From Prinsepia uniflora (lineage: Eukaryota; Streptophyta; Magnoliopsida; Rosales; Rosaceae), in contig CM064871.1 of assembly GCA_032719365.1 (NCBI GenBank), forward strand, positions 67,319,586-67,383,585: DNA of 64,000 bases, written 5' to 3'. A program made the translations under genes and the position numbers. Shown piece by piece: positions 9,900 to 22,868 of the stretch. Under the pieces are notes generated by a model. It worked only from the letters and a program-made list of their open reading frames with translations. It searched no databases and was not told the DNA's origin. Each line of letters opens with the position of its first letter. The stretch's first letter is position 1.

Positions 9900-12800
9900 T
9901 TAACTGGTAAGGTGGGACCGTCGGTTCGGTCATGTGATGATGGATTGTTGTGCCACTCGGTACAGCTGGGTTCAAGGAACCCCATTTGAATAATGTGATG
10001 GAAAACGAAACTCAGTTGAGTATTGGTCTATGTTTTGGACCCTGGTAGTGTTGGCTAATGTTCGGGGTGTTGGTGCATCGGAGTTAGCCGATGACCTTCG
10101 TTGTGGAACCCACGACGGAACCCACGTTGAGTTGACAATTGGATTGGATTGGACGTCTATACGATGTCAGGACCGCGGAGTCGGTCAGGTTGTGGATTCT
10201 ACTGCAGAAGGCAGTCGGGTTCGGTGGAACCCTAGGGTGTGATTTTGGAACCCTAACTTGTAATTGATGGACTGGAAAGTGAACTTTGAATGAGAACTTG
10301 TGCTGCGACGAGCGGCGAAGGTCGTGGATGACCATGTGGATGGCTCAAGGGAGTCTAGTCAGGATTATGGGTTTCGATCCACGGATGCGGTTATGAGAAA
10401 ATATGGAATCCCGTGTTGGATCGAATATTAGTGTGATGTGTGGGTATGGATCTTGACAACGATGACTGTTGGTCGACAGTTGTGTCGAGATGACTGGCTA
10501 TCGAGGGTATTTAGTGTGGCTTTCACACTTGGGGATCAGGGGATGTTCAGGGAACGTCCATTATCCTGATGTGCCAGTGGTCAAATTGGGGGTACCCATA
10601 GTCGTGGGGTACGAGTGGTGTTACGGGATCGTCGTTCGGAATGAACGGAGATCCGGGGTAACAACCTTGCACACAAGTGTGCTATGTATGGATGTTGGTA
10701 TGTTGGTGCCTTTATGCCAATACTAGTATGGATGCCAGTGTGCTGATACTAGTGTTGATGATGGTGCGTTGGTACTGGTGCTAGCACTGGTGCAGGTGTC
10801 TGTGATTGTGATGACGATGAGCCACCAGTTGGGGTGTGACTCTGTCATGATGGACATGTGATTGGTATCTGCGACTCAGAGGTGGTTGAGTCTTGGACTG
10901 GATGGGATCCAGTGGAGGTTGTGTCGTGTTGGGACAAGTCCCAACAGATTTACGATGAAAAATGATGAATGGATAAAAAGGTATGTTTGAGACTTGAGGA
11001 ATCTAGGGACGATGTTCCCTATGTCATGAGAATTGATGGATTTAGGGAGTTGTGGTCAACTCCGAGATTGGTAAGTTTGTGTACTGCTTATATCCCCTGA
11101 GAGTACAAGGAAATTATTGAAATTGGAAAAGTCGAGGAAAACCATTCGTGGTATGGATGTGGGATTTTGTGATTGTGAATCACTTGGAACCTGAGTATTG
11201 AACCTGTTTAGGTTGAGATGTGAGACGGAAGCAGTATGGTACGCACATTCAGGCAAAATTGTAGTTATCCCGTTCGGAATCGGGGTGTGTGCGTACATGA
11301 TTATTGGTAGACGTGAGGTCCGAGTAATGATTTGATTTTGGACACGTGGTGGTCCAAGTGAGGTATGGACGTGGGCAGTCCAGTGGTTGGACTTGACATC
11401 TCATTGGGAGCATGTCTGTTCCCAACATGGTTGGAACTCCCGTTTCGGGGAGAGTTGTGATTGGGAGACGAGATGAGTGCTTGTTTCCGCATCGGTGATT
11501 GGTATTCCGAAGTCATTAGGGTTGACTTCATATTTCCTGCCGTGGCAGATGATGATTGTTGCTACCAGTACGTTGAGTGTGTATTGGTTGGTGGACCCAT
11601 GTTTGGTTTGGGGTCATTGGACACAAGAAGTTTTGTATGATTTTGGATTTGGTGGTGATATGCGTGGTCATCTTTCCACCAAGGGAAATTTGGCGAAGGA
11701 TTCAATTGAGGGTGTAAGACCCTACGATCAGCTTCCAGATGGATTGTTAGCTATGTGAGCATGTGTGGATCCCAGGTGGATCTGATTTGTGATGTTGTCG
11801 ACTTTGGTCGATGTGACGATCTAGGATCGTGATGTTACTTGTCGGGTGACGTAGCGATGGATATGGTTTGTGATCTTGATGATCCAGATGGGTGGAGAGT
11901 TTATCACTCTTACCATGGTATGTGAGTCGTAAATGACGGGACTGAACTTCTTTTCGGAGTGAAGTCCATATGGTTGTTACTCGGTTGAGTAGGTTTCCGA
12001 AGTGGTCGGATTTTGTCAACCTCTGACGTGTGGATATTGGGATTGGCTTCCCTATGAAGTCAATCGAGTGTTTCGGACAGGCAACCAATAGGTTCGATTT
12101 TGTTACGTCTTGGTGGACGTAAGCGAGATTTTGGGTTTTGGAATCGAATTTCTGGGTGACGATTCAGGATTCGATTGCGAAGCTCGAAAATGGATTACTG
12201 GATTTGGGTACGGAATGATTATTCAAATGCTAGCTTACGGAGTAATGATTTCGGATTCGGATTTGGACATGGATTAAAAATATGATGTTGGGTTCGGATT
12301 CGGGATTTCTTACGAAATTGCGAATTCGGATTCGGAATTGGAACTAGATGACGGGTGGAGCTCGTTTTGTCTCATGTTGGTTTGGGCAAATGTACTCCAT
12401 TACTAGAACGTGTTTGGCTATGACCTGGGTGGCTATAGTCAGATTGATGGATTGAGGTACGTACAGGGTACGTAGTACGAGGATTGATACTGGTTAGGCT
12501 GAGTGGTGCCTAATGGCGGTACATGGAATGTACCAGTGGTGTGTAACTAAGGTGTTGGTAATCGGATTGGTTCTGATATCATTTGTTTGGCTGTATTGTG
12601 GACTGGACATTGGATACTGTGCGCTGGGCAGATTGATCTTGTCGGGTTCAGTGATTTTATGAGCAGGTGCTCTTAGCCATGGTTGGCTTGTGGAACCCTA
12701 GTATTGATATGTGTGATCACTGCTGGGCTGGTATTCAATATGTTCCAGTTACGCCACTTGATTGGGTTAATTGACGGTATACGTACACTCAGGATGAGTA

Positions 12801-13371
12801 AATTGGTGGTCTGAGTAACCACGAGTAGCCTTGTGTGACCTGATCACACCGTGATTTCCCAGCGTTTTGGTTCGCTGAGGGAGTCGGCGATTATGGACAT
12901 TGAGATTATTTTGTGTCGCAGGAATGGGCTTGCCCTGCGAATTGAGATCATGTGGTTGATCTTGCGCTGCATCGAGAGTGATGTAGTACGTGGTGTTGTC
13001 ACTGACTGGCTGATGGTTGGAGTCTTACCAGGGTGGTAAGTTTTGTGATGACAGTTGACTGATGGTGTCAACATGGACTGACAAACGAGATTTGGTGACT
13101 CCCAATGGGAGCAAATGTAAGGATATATTGAAAATGGAAAGGAACCGTCTAGCTGAAGGAGTCAGCTAAATGGTTAGGCGATTTTATCGCGGATCAGGTG
13201 ATCATTTCCACTCGAGGTGGTCGAGTGTTGTTGCTATTATGACGTATGACGGTGATGGGATGTCTGGGTACAAACGAGGCTGGTGTTGTCCCAGTATGTG
13301 GGTGTACAAGTGTACACAGATGTGCGGTCGAATTGTTTTCCACAAGGTGGTTGTGGAATAAGATTGTTGGT

Positions 13372-13389
13372 AATTTCGAGGACGAAATT
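13372..13389 (+). other. PPT-proximal hairpin of E1
   Basis: AATTTCG-AGGA-CGAAATT, a 7-bp stem with a 4-nt loop. It ends 4 nt before the polypurine tract, and equivalents sit at the same place in E2, E3 and the coding gypsy element. Confidence 0.8.
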
Positions 13390-13393
13390 CTTT

Positions 13394-13406
13394 AAGGAGG
13401 GAAGGT
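13394..13406 (+). other. Polypurine tract of E1
   Basis: AAGGAGGGAAGGT directly abuts the 3' LTR start and would prime plus-strand synthesis. Confidence 0.88.
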
Positions 13407-16400
13407 TGTAACGACCCGTCCCGAGTATCGGGATTTAATAATATTTAATTGTGATTCACTAATCTGGGATTAGTTGGGCGATTTCGGACGAATTGTGTAA
13501 AATGACCGTTTTGCCCTTGGGTGTGGGCAAAACATTGACTTTTAATTCGGATGGTCAAATGGACTTTGACCGATGACCGTGACGTAGTTCGGGACGTCAC
13601 GAGTTCATAGACAGGTGGCACGTTCGATTCCGACGTTCGTGGTGAAAGTTATGATGTACGGAAGTCCAGGGGCATTTTCGTAATTTGGACGATGTATGGG
13701 CAAATGTTGACTTTTTGACCAGGATGTCCAATGGCCGAGGGCCAAGGACCGTTACGTAGGTTTCGTCGATGCGTATCCAACGACAGGCAGCACGCCGAAA
13801 TCGGAGATTCGACGACGAAGTTATGGGTCACGGAAGTTTGGTTTCGTTATGCACGCATTACGAGGCGTGGACACGTGGCGTTCTCTGATTGGTCTGAATT
13901 TTTGAGTGGGACACGTGGACCACTAACCTTTAATTATTGGGATCAGATCTGGATTGGTCAGATTGATTAAATTATTGGATTAAAAAATATAAAGTATTCC
14001 CACTTATTGCATATTTTGATCTGGACCCTTAATCTCAATGGTGAGATTGAATCTGGACCATCCATTTTTCCTTATCATCTCCCTTCCCATATTATATTTG
14101 CTTACCTGCACAACCATTCGAACCGTGCACCCAAAACCTTCACACATCTCCTCTGTGCACATGTGTGGGTCACTGAGATTGTGAGAACCAGCGGGAGGCG
14201 GCAGGACGTCGGCGGCGACCGCGGTGGTCCACGGCGGCCGTGTTAACCCGAGAGGAAGTTATGCCCAGGTTTTTGGAAATTGACGATCCGTCGTGTTTCT
14301 GAGCTCCTTCTCGACTCCTTTGGGACTTGGGGTCAGAAACAGACACAGGGGACTGGTTTTCGAAGCTCGAAGTGAGCTGGGCACGGCGGGGACGGCGGTG
14401 CCCGTAACCCGGTTCGAAACCAAAAATGGTGAACGGGTTTTGGATGGGTTTTGGACGTTGGATTTGATCCTACGGTGTTCTCTGAGCATAAACGAATCTT
14501 GTGGACGTGAATTTGGGGCTCGAGGCGGCCGGAATCGGGAGGAAGGACGATCGGAAATTCTGAGCTTCGGGTTTGAGTTCAGAGGTATGATTCGTGACGT
14601 TACTTTTGGTTTTTGATTCCACAGAACTGTTGGTTGAACTCAGACGGTCTTGCAGGTGAAAACCCCGTCCAAAATGATCCAGTATCGACGGAGAACCAGT
14701 CGGGTTGGCCCGCGGGTCACAGCGACCCGTTTACCAGTCGTTCGGGTTGAACGACGGTGAACAGTACCCGGCGCGTGGGTTTCACGCGCAGGGAGTTCAA
14801 CCGGCGCGTGGGGGCGCGTGTGAGGTAATTTTGGGAAACTTCCAACATGACTTTTGTCCTATACAATGTAACGAACATTTTAGCGTTGGTTTCGTGTCGA
14901 TCGGATCCCGTTTCGTTATTGTTCGGGATGTCCGAAGGTTTTAAATCCAGTTTAAAAATACTTAAAAATTCGGGAAAATTACGGGACTTGAATAGGATGT
15001 TAATGATGAGGTTAGTGATCCTCTAAATTGATTTGAACAGGATTGGGAGTCCCGGTGATAGTGATGTGGCCCGGGAAGGCCTATGGCACGCGTATCGAGG
15101 CGCTCGGTTAAACGGTCTGTGAGTGGACATTGGTTTCATAAATTCGATGCATGCATAACTGTTTTATGATTTTTATAATTATGATTAAATGATTTACTTT
15201 GGATATCGGTGAATTTAAAATGATTTCACGTATTTCGAGGTGAATTACGTATTTGCACGTAAACCGAGATTTTCTGGATTTTCACCGATTTCCATAAATG
15301 TGGTTGGATATGATTTCATGAAATGGTTACGAACTTGAATAATGTAAAATCGGGCCAGGGGCCCAGTTGAACTATGAAATCGGGCCAGGGGCCCAGTTGA
15401 TTTATGAAATCGGGCCAGGGGCCCAGTTAACATGTGGATCGGGCCAGGGGCCCAGTTAATTTATGAAATCGGGCCAGGGGCCCAGTTAACATGTGGATCG
15501 GGCCAGGGGCCCAGTTAACTTGTGAAATCGGGTCAGGGGCCCAGTTGACTTCTACATGTGTTTGCGGGTCGGGGACCCTAAAACGGAATTGAATAAATGT
15601 TTTCTGGTTTACATTTTATATATATTCACATGCTAAAAACAATAGTGGTTTTGATGATATGGAAAATCTGGTTATGGCATGTTTCACGGTATTTGGGCTT
15701 GAGACCCGTCTGATGAAACTTAATAATTGGTTTGGACTTTTTTATCCATGTATATATATATGCCTTGCATGTGGATATCGATAAAATGTATTTAGTACTG
15801 CACTGTATAGATCCTTCCATAATATATTGTCTCCTCCGGCGAGGTACCCCGGAGAGGTCACGGGCGTCTAGTACGTCCAGCGTCTATGACACTAAGCATC
15901 AGGTGATGCTGCATCAGGTGATGCTGTACCCGAACGGGGTTCGGGGATTTAACTCGGAAAATTGAGACCCGAGTGGCACGCGTAGCCTTGTGATTGTGAC
16001 CTTATTGACGTCAGGGACGTCAGACATCAGGGATGTCGGATTGGAGTGTATAGTGCAGTGGCTAAAATAATGGTTATGGTTTATATTATATGCCTTATGG
16101 TTCATATTACTGGATTTATGAAATAACTCTTGGATTTACTTTTGGAAATTGAAACTAGGCTTTGGTTTCCGGGCTAAGGCCCTAATGGTTATTTCTAAAT
16201 AAATATGGGATTATTGGTTTTGGTGCATGCATATGATTTTACTGAGGGGCATAAATGTCTTATAAATGTTTTAAACAGACTTGTTTATTTTCGTCCACTC
16301 ACAGCTTTTGTTTTCAATGCCCTTCAGGTTGATTCCGGATACGACTGCAGCAGAGACTTAAGCATCGCACACCTCCTCCATCGATCCTTACGAACTCTGG

Positions 16401-16510
16401 AAGCCCGTTTGGGCAATGGCAATCGGTTATCCCTTGTCTGGCGCCTCTTGTCAGACGGGAGCACGTCACATTCCATGGTAATCCCGAGGGGATTGGGATG
16501 GGTCGTGTCA
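13407..16510 (+). repeat. 3' LTR of E1
   Basis: 3104 bp, the same length as the 5' LTR and differing only by scattered substitutions (for example GAGTATCGGG for GAATATCGGG near the start). It ends GGGTCGTGTCA and is followed by the CCAAG target duplication. Confidence 0.93.
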
Positions 16511-16515
16511 CCAAG

Positions 16516-17900
16516 TCTCCCAGGGTCCACCCAGGTCAATATCCGTAGATCAATGACCCTCCCTAAGGTTATAATCCAAGCCCTCCTGAGAGTAAGGTAC
16601 CCAACGAGGGCGACTCCACTCAGTTAGTGCTCCGTGACTACTCCGGGGTCCACCCAGGCCAACGACCCTCCCTGGATGAGACATTCCAAATAAGGAAGGT
16701 ATATGAATATATATATATATAGCAAACATCCTTAAAACACTTTAAGAGATTCATGCCCGGTCCCCATAAACCGCCATGAATCCGGAAATCAATTTAGGGT
16801 CCCCCGACCCGAAATCACAAATGTAAAGTAATTGGGCCTCATGCCCGAACACATGACTCAATTGGGCATCGTGCCCGATATCTCAGGGTCAGTCACGACT
16901 TCGATCGTAGTGATGCATGTAACCATCCGTCCAGGACCGCTCTCATTCCCGGAATGTCGTCGTGAACGTATCAACCAACGCGACCACCACAATATCATGG
17001 TGCACCCATCACCGATCGATATCCTGAATCGTCAGCACTTCGAAGTCGAGCCTCCATTGGCTGCCCGAAAATGGCTCGTGCATAGTGACCTCTCCGGAAG
17101 GAACACATCCGAGTCCGGAGGTGATTGTCGCATGGTCCGTCTCCGTGCACAAATCACTCGCCGCGACCACGACTCAGACCCGTAGGTCACCAATAGGGCT
17201 ACATGCTCGAGATAAAACCAAATGGGTCTCATGCCCGAGTTTATCCTTTTTAAATCCAAAACCTTTTCATTTAAATCAACGTAGAAATACAAACCTGTAT
17301 ATGCACCGTATAAAGCTGAAACTTCGAAATACGTGCCAATACGTAACCACACATAATTTCACTCATGGCATCACAAAACAATTATTAAAACATATAATAA
17401 ATATTTATGCATGCACCAATTTAGAAAACAAGGTCCACTCACAGACCGTCTGAGCTGCCGCCTCGATACGCATGCCATACGGCTCTCCTAGGGCAATCGT
17501 CGTCACCGAAAATCCCAAACCTGTCCAAATCGTAATAGAGGGTTACTAACTACCTTATTAACCTCTCACTAAAGCGTCGTAATTTTCCTGAATTTTTAAC
17601 TATTTTTAAAGTCGATCCTAAAACTTCGGACACCCCGAAACCTATCGAAACGATATCCGATCGACACGAAACCAGTCCCAAAATGTTCGTTACATCGAAT
17701 AGATGATTTCACATGTTGGAACTTTCCCCATCGGACCGCTCATGCGCCCTCACGCGCTGCCCAAAGTGGCTGCGCGTGGGAGCCACGCGCCCACTGTTCA
17801 GCTTTCATGTCCTTCGGCGAGACCGATCCGAATCGGCCGGTTCGGTCCAATCCTGCAATTCTGGTCTGCTTGGACCGGTGTGATCGGTCCAAGGCCCTTC
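16516..17900 (-). mobile_element. LTR 'A', middle segment
   Basis: Continues the minus-oriented LTR after E1. It runs parallel to 18100-20000 of solo LTR B, including the hairpin-unit array (16780-17260, for example GGGTCCCCCGACCC and GGGCATCGTGCCC), the GGTCCACTCACAGACCGTC block and the block around 17580-17700. It is cut at 17900 by solo LTR B and resumes at 21194. Confidence 0.8.
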
Positions 17901-20900
17901 TGTCAGGACCGGTCCCAAATCCCCCAGGATTAACGTGGGACCCGCTTGATCCCGTCTGACACCACGTGTCAGACCAGAGAAAATTCCATCTCTGCCCTCG
18001 CGGGGGCTATCAGAGTGCATCAGGATCGTAGGAAGAGGGGAGTGATGTTTCGTCTCTGCTACAGCCTGCATCCGCGATCAACTTGAAGGGCATTAAAACA
18101 AAAAAACTGTGAGTGGACAAAACAATATTTTCATTAAAAACATTTTCGCATAAAGACATTTATGCCCTTCATAAAAGCATATGCATGCATTCAAAAACCA
18201 TTTTTCAAAACTTCATAAAAACCTTTGTCAAACATATCAAAACCTTTCAAGGGTTCATGCCCAGCCCCATAAACCGTCATGACCCATAAATCCAATTGGG
18301 TCCCCGGCCCGAAATCACAACTCAAAAACCATAAACAATTACATGTGGGAACTCAGCCCAAATCAACGTACGTGGGTCTCAGCCCAAAATCATTCTCAAA
18401 ATATCACAAACGGGGTCTCCGCCCCAAACCACTTTCACAATTTCAAATACGGGGGTCTCCGCCCCAAATCACTTTCTAAAACATGGTACACAAGGTCGTC
18501 ACCCTCAAATCACTTTCTAAAACATAAAACACAGGGTCTTCGCCCTAAAATCACTTTTCCATAAAACCTCATACGTATCAACATACGTATAACCCATCTG
18601 CGGCACTTCCGAGAAGATGCCAACTCGGGGCACACATCCCCTAGGGAATACATCCCCGATATAATCACGATATCGAATCTATAACCTAGTGTGCACACTA
18701 CTCGGGGTCTCACTCCGAGTCTTCTCCCAGGAATCTCCATCTAGGAGGATCAATCTCTGGATCTAGTCCGAGCTCTCACTCTGGATCTAGTCCACACATC
18801 TCTCCGGAATCTGGTCCGGGACCACATCATAATAAGTAACCACCACTCCTGAAACGGGATCCCTATGGGGATACCCACTCTGGTCTGTGGATCGTGACTC
18901 TCCAGGTCAACGCTGGAGGAGACCATATAATCAATATGGAGGGTTCATTCATTTCAAATCTCTTTCTTTCTTTCTCAAATACTTTCTCTTTCTCAAATAC
19001 TTTCTTTCTCAAAACTCATTTCTCAACTGGATCTCAAACCCGACTCATTTCAACAGGATTCCTCGAATCCGATTCAAATCACTTTCACAGGCCTCGGCCT
19101 AAATCCACAGTTCAACAGGGTCTCATGCCCGAATACTCATTTCATAAACTGAACTGGGACTCAAGCCCGATGTTACATTCAACAGGGCCTCAAGCCCGAT
19201 ATCACGACCAACTGGGCCCTAAGCCCAAAACCATAACTCAACAGGACCTCACGTCCGATTTCACAACCAACGGGGCCTTCAGCCCTATAACTCAACTAAA
19301 TGGGTCTCAGGCCCGATATCATAAATCAACAGGGCATCAAGCCCGATAGTACCACTAACTGGGCCTCAAACCCGAACCGTAAACCAACTGGACCCTCGAT
19401 CCGATCGTATGGCTCAAATCGACCCTAGGTCCGATTCCTCGTCAATTCAAATGGACACCAAGTTTGAGAGTTCATAAATCAAATGGGTCTCGTTCCCGAT
19501 TTCATATTTCTAAATCCAAAACCAAATCATTAAATCGTCGTTGAAAACCTAGAATGTATAAGCATCGTATAAAACTGGAAATCTCGAAATACGTGCAAAT
19601 ACGTAAATCCTAGGCTACCACAAACAATTGCACTCATGGCAACACAAAACATATATTAAATCAATTATAAAACATTTATGCATGCATCAGTTTCGAGAGA
19701 AGGGTCCACTCACAGACCGTCCGAAGCCGCGCCTCTATACGCGTGTCATAATCGTCTCCCGGGCTAATCATTGCCTCTGTGATTCCCGAACCTGTCCAAA
19801 TCGTAAGAGAAGGTTATTAACTACTTAAATAAGCCCTCACTAAAACCCCGTAATTTTTCGGATTTACTAACTATTTTTAAAGTCGAACCTAAACCTTCGG
19901 ACGTCCCGAACTATATCGAAACGATGTCCGATTGACACGAAACCAGTCCCAAAATGTTCGTTACATCGAATAGATGATTTCGTGTGTTGAAACCACCCCA
20001 AAAGGAGGGCTCACGGACCCGCACACGCCCCAAGAAGGGCCTGTGCGTGGGCCTCACGCGCCAGAACAATTTTCTTCTTCCTTGGTCGAACTAGCCGATT
20101 CACCTGGTTTGGTCGGTCCAGTTGGACCGACGTGACCGGTTCACGGCTCTAGACCCCCCATTTTTCGTCCAATCTCTTCCTTTTTGATTCCTTTTTTCCT
20201 ATTTTCATGTTTTCTATCATTCTCAATCACTAAACTCATCCAAAAACACCTAAAATCTATGGTTCAATTTTGAACCTCATGGTTCATTTTTCCCAGTTCG
20301 ACCCCCAGGCTTCCTCAGCCTTCAACCTTGCCCAAAATCATCTTAATACCCTCCTACCAACCCATTTAATCCATTGAAAGCATCCAAAATGACCCATAAT
20401 GTAAAAATCGAAATATATGGAAAATTTGGCCTAACCTTGCAATCGATTCTCTCTGGCCTTCACCGCCGTGCACGGCGGCCCAGCAGCTTCCAGCCACCGT
20501 CCTCTTGATTCCTCAGCCTCTCTCTCACTCTCTGGCCTCACTCAAGATCATAAGGGGTGAAGGTTTGGGATTTTGGGTGGAATGAGATCGGGTGGGTTTG
20601 TTTGGATGAAAGGAAAACAAGAAGATGATTGATGCATGTATGTAAGGGAAAGGCCAGTGGATGGGTGACACTTGTCACTCATCTATTGGGCCTTGGGATG
20701 AAATCTGGGCCCCACTAAAGTCCAAAAATAATCCATTTCGTAATTCGTGCAATAGTACTTCCGTGAACCGTAATTTCACCATCGAACGTCCGAATTCGAC
20801 GTGCCGCCTGTCTACGGATTCGTATCGTCCCAATCTACGTAACGGTCTTCGGCCCTCGTCCAGCGGACCTCCTGGGTCAAAATTCAACTTTTGGCCCAAA

Positions 20901-21193
20901 TTACCAAATTGCCCTCGAACTTCCGAACGTCATAACTTTTCCCTCAGACGTCAGAATCAAGCGTGCCACCTGTCTATGAACTCGTGATGTCACGAACTAC
21001 GTCACAGTCATCGGCCAAAGTCCATTTGACCGTCCGAACGAAAATTCAACGATTCGCCCATTTCAGGGGTAAAATTGTCATTTCTCCTGAACTTCCACTA
21101 ATCCTCGTCTAATCTCCGATTAGTCTTCGATTAGCAAGGCTAATCCATCATTAATTTCTAATTAATCCCGCTAATTTGGGACTGGTCGTCACA
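17901..21193 (-). mobile_element. Solo LTR 'B' (minus) inserted in LTR 'A'
   Basis: 3293 bp. Read on the minus strand it starts TGTGACGACCAGTCCC and ends GGGACCGGTCCTGACA, the family termini. Flanks are CCTTC (17896-17900) and CCTCC (21194-21198), a target duplication with one mismatch. No PBS, PPT or internal sequence is attached. LTR 'A' sequence matches up across the two flanks, so B is a solo LTR left by recombination between the LTRs of a former element. Confidence 0.82.
18290..19500 (-). repeat. Hairpin-unit array in solo LTR B
   Basis: About 20 or more degenerate units of about 30 bp. Each is a 3-5 bp inverted repeat with a small loop: GGGGTCTCCGCCCC, GGACCTCACGTCC (19244-19256), GACCCTAGGTC (19421-19431), GGGCATCAAGCCC. 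Arms differ between units but usually remain complementary. A CT-rich stretch at 18951-19025 interrupts the array. Confidence 0.8.
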
Positions 21194-21611
21194 CCTCCAC
21201 TCTTCATTTTTCGTCCAATCTTTTCCTTTTCGATTCCATTCTTCCTATTTTGATCTTAGGAACCTAAACATATAATCAAAACAACCTAAAACCTTCCTAA
21301 AACCTATGAACCGATTTATCCCTCAAGGTTCAAAAATCCCAAAAACTCCCCAGGGCTTCCTCAGCCGGGAACCACTACCAAGACCTTCCTAATAACATCA
21401 TAGCAACCTATTAAGCCCATTCCAATCACCTAAAACCGTCCATAATGGAAGAAATCAAAAATGGAAGGAAAAAAGGCAAACCAATACCTTGTCGGGTTTT
21501 CTCGTCCACGCCGCCGTCCACAGCGGTTCAGGCTGTCCTGCCAGCCTCCACTCAATCCTCAGTTACTCTGTGTCTCACCCTCAGGTTGAACCAAGTGAGG
21601 AGTAAGGGTGG
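21194..21611 (-). mobile_element. LTR 'A', right segment (5' part, truncated)
   Basis: Begins TTCATTTTTCGTCCAATC after the B flank, matching the corresponding part of LTR B at about 20160. It stops where the degenerate repeat at 21612 starts, so the first several hundred bases of this LTR are lost. Confidence 0.7.
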
Positions 21612-22180
21612 CAATTTTTGACACGACTCGATACACGACTCGAAAACCGCACGAAATTTATCCGGGTCAACCCGCACGATTAAAATTTCGGGTCATTTTT
21701 GAGTCAACCTGTTATGACCCGTTTATTAAACGGGTGAGTTTCGGGTCAACCTGTTAACCTGTATAATGACCTGTTAACCCGTTTAATAAATGGGTAGATT
21801 TCGGGTTAACAGGTTAACTCGTTTATTGGCTTATATATTGACTCATTTAATAAATGTGTCATTACTAACACATATATCTACCCATTTACCTACCTAAATA
21901 TATATTAAATCTTATCATTTAAATAGGTTTAACATGTTAAACGGGTAATAGGTTAATTGGATTTTGAGTATGACCTATTTATTAAATGGGTTAAATGGGT
22001 TACACGGGTCATTAACAGGTCGGGTTCGGGTTGGATATTCTTGACACGATTATTAAACGGGTCGGATTCGGGTTGGACATAAATGGGTAAAATAAAATTC
22101 ATAAAATTTTGAATTCATACCACTTTATTACATGATACTGGACCCAAAGCGAACAATATTGTGTTAGATGGGCCGGGTCG
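21612..22180. repeat. Dispersed degenerate repeat (CGGGT/AACGGGT-rich)
   Basis: Starts GGGTGGCAATTTTTGACACG and consists of imperfect AACGGGT, GGGTTAAC and CGGGTC words. I recognise this as a widespread plant repeat type but cannot assign its class. It borders the truncated LTR 'A'. Confidence 0.45.
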
Positions 22181-22519
22181 TGACATTTTTCTTTTTATAT
22201 TGATATTGAGCAATATAACACTGCATGTAAAAAAAAGTATATATTTGTGCCTTTCTATTTTTTTTTCTTTTTTGAGTTTTTAATTATTTTTTTCTTCTTT
22301 TAAATTTATTATTTTCGTAAGTGTTTTATATGTTTTTATAAATATGTAATGTATAATCTAAACTTGATTTGATATACAATTAATTAGATATAAAATTAAT
22401 TATGGAAAAGATTTCTTCAATTTTCAAATATTATTATTAGTTAAATTATATAAAAAAAATTAATTTTTTTCTGTTTAAATATTTTATAAAAATGCCTACC
22501 CATAATTCAAATTCTGCCT
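22181..22519. other. AT-rich spacer
   Basis: Low-complexity A/T-rich DNA between the degenerate repeat and the GT61 pseudogene. No feature seen. Confidence 0.5.
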
Positions 22520-22868
22520 ATGCCATTACATGAACCTCAATCATGACATGGCTTGAGTTCGATGGTGCATTAGATTCTTTCATTAGGGTTACCTTGGGAT
22601 TAAACAGAACCACATCAAAACCTGTTTTTTATCAACATAATTACGTCCTCCTGGTTCATCAGTAAGCGTTCTTTTGGTATTTTTCTAGCTCACAAACACT
22701 AGTCTAGATAGAGCTTTTGTAACCTCGAAGTTGGTGGGAAAGTTTTGGGCTAGGCATGATGGTTGTCATTGGCTTTATCTACGAGTAGACGAAAATCCAT
22801 GAAAGTTTTTGAGTTGGGGATTAGGGTTTGGTTTATTGTCTTGAAACCATGCGATATGAGGCCAATGT
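22520..22868 (-). pseudogene. GT61 glycosyltransferase pseudogene, middle piece
   Basis: The minus strand aligns base by base, with indels, to the intact GT61 gene region 50243-50585. Shared strings include CATGGCTTGAGTTC/CATGGCTCGAGTTC, ACGAAAATCCATG/ACGAAAATGCATG and CTTGAAACCATGCGATATGAGGCC/CATGAAACCGTGTGAAATGAGGCC. The reading frame is destroyed. It stops exactly where LTR E0 starts (22869) and the alignment resumes at 45993, so E0 inserted into this gene. Confidence 0.85.

Larger units (their letters stand above)
9679..13406 (+). other. Non-coding internal region of E1
   Basis: 3728 bp without gag, protease, RT or integrase motifs in any frame. It aligns in islands with the interiors of E2 and E3. 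Examples are the block around 10520-10640, the block around 12140-12340 (matching 33450-33660 and 40050-40260) and the last about 250 bp. The conserved islands are made of short inverted repeats, for example GTTGGGAC-AA-GTCCCAAC near 10927-10944, rather than codons. Confidence 0.8.
6575..16510 (+). mobile_element. E1: full-length non-autonomous LTR retrotransposon (LARD-like)
   Basis: Complete element of 9936 bp with TG...CA LTRs, exact 5-bp target duplication CCAAG (6570-6574 and 16511-16515), PBS and PPT. The internal 3.7 kb has no gag or pol; all reading frames are short and unlike known proteins. LTR lengths are equal (3104 bp) and I count only about two dozen substitutions between them (below 1 %), so the insertion is recent. 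It lies inside LTR 'A'. It shares ends, PPT context and a long LTR block with the coding gypsy element at 58887-64000, which may supply its proteins. Confidence 0.93.
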
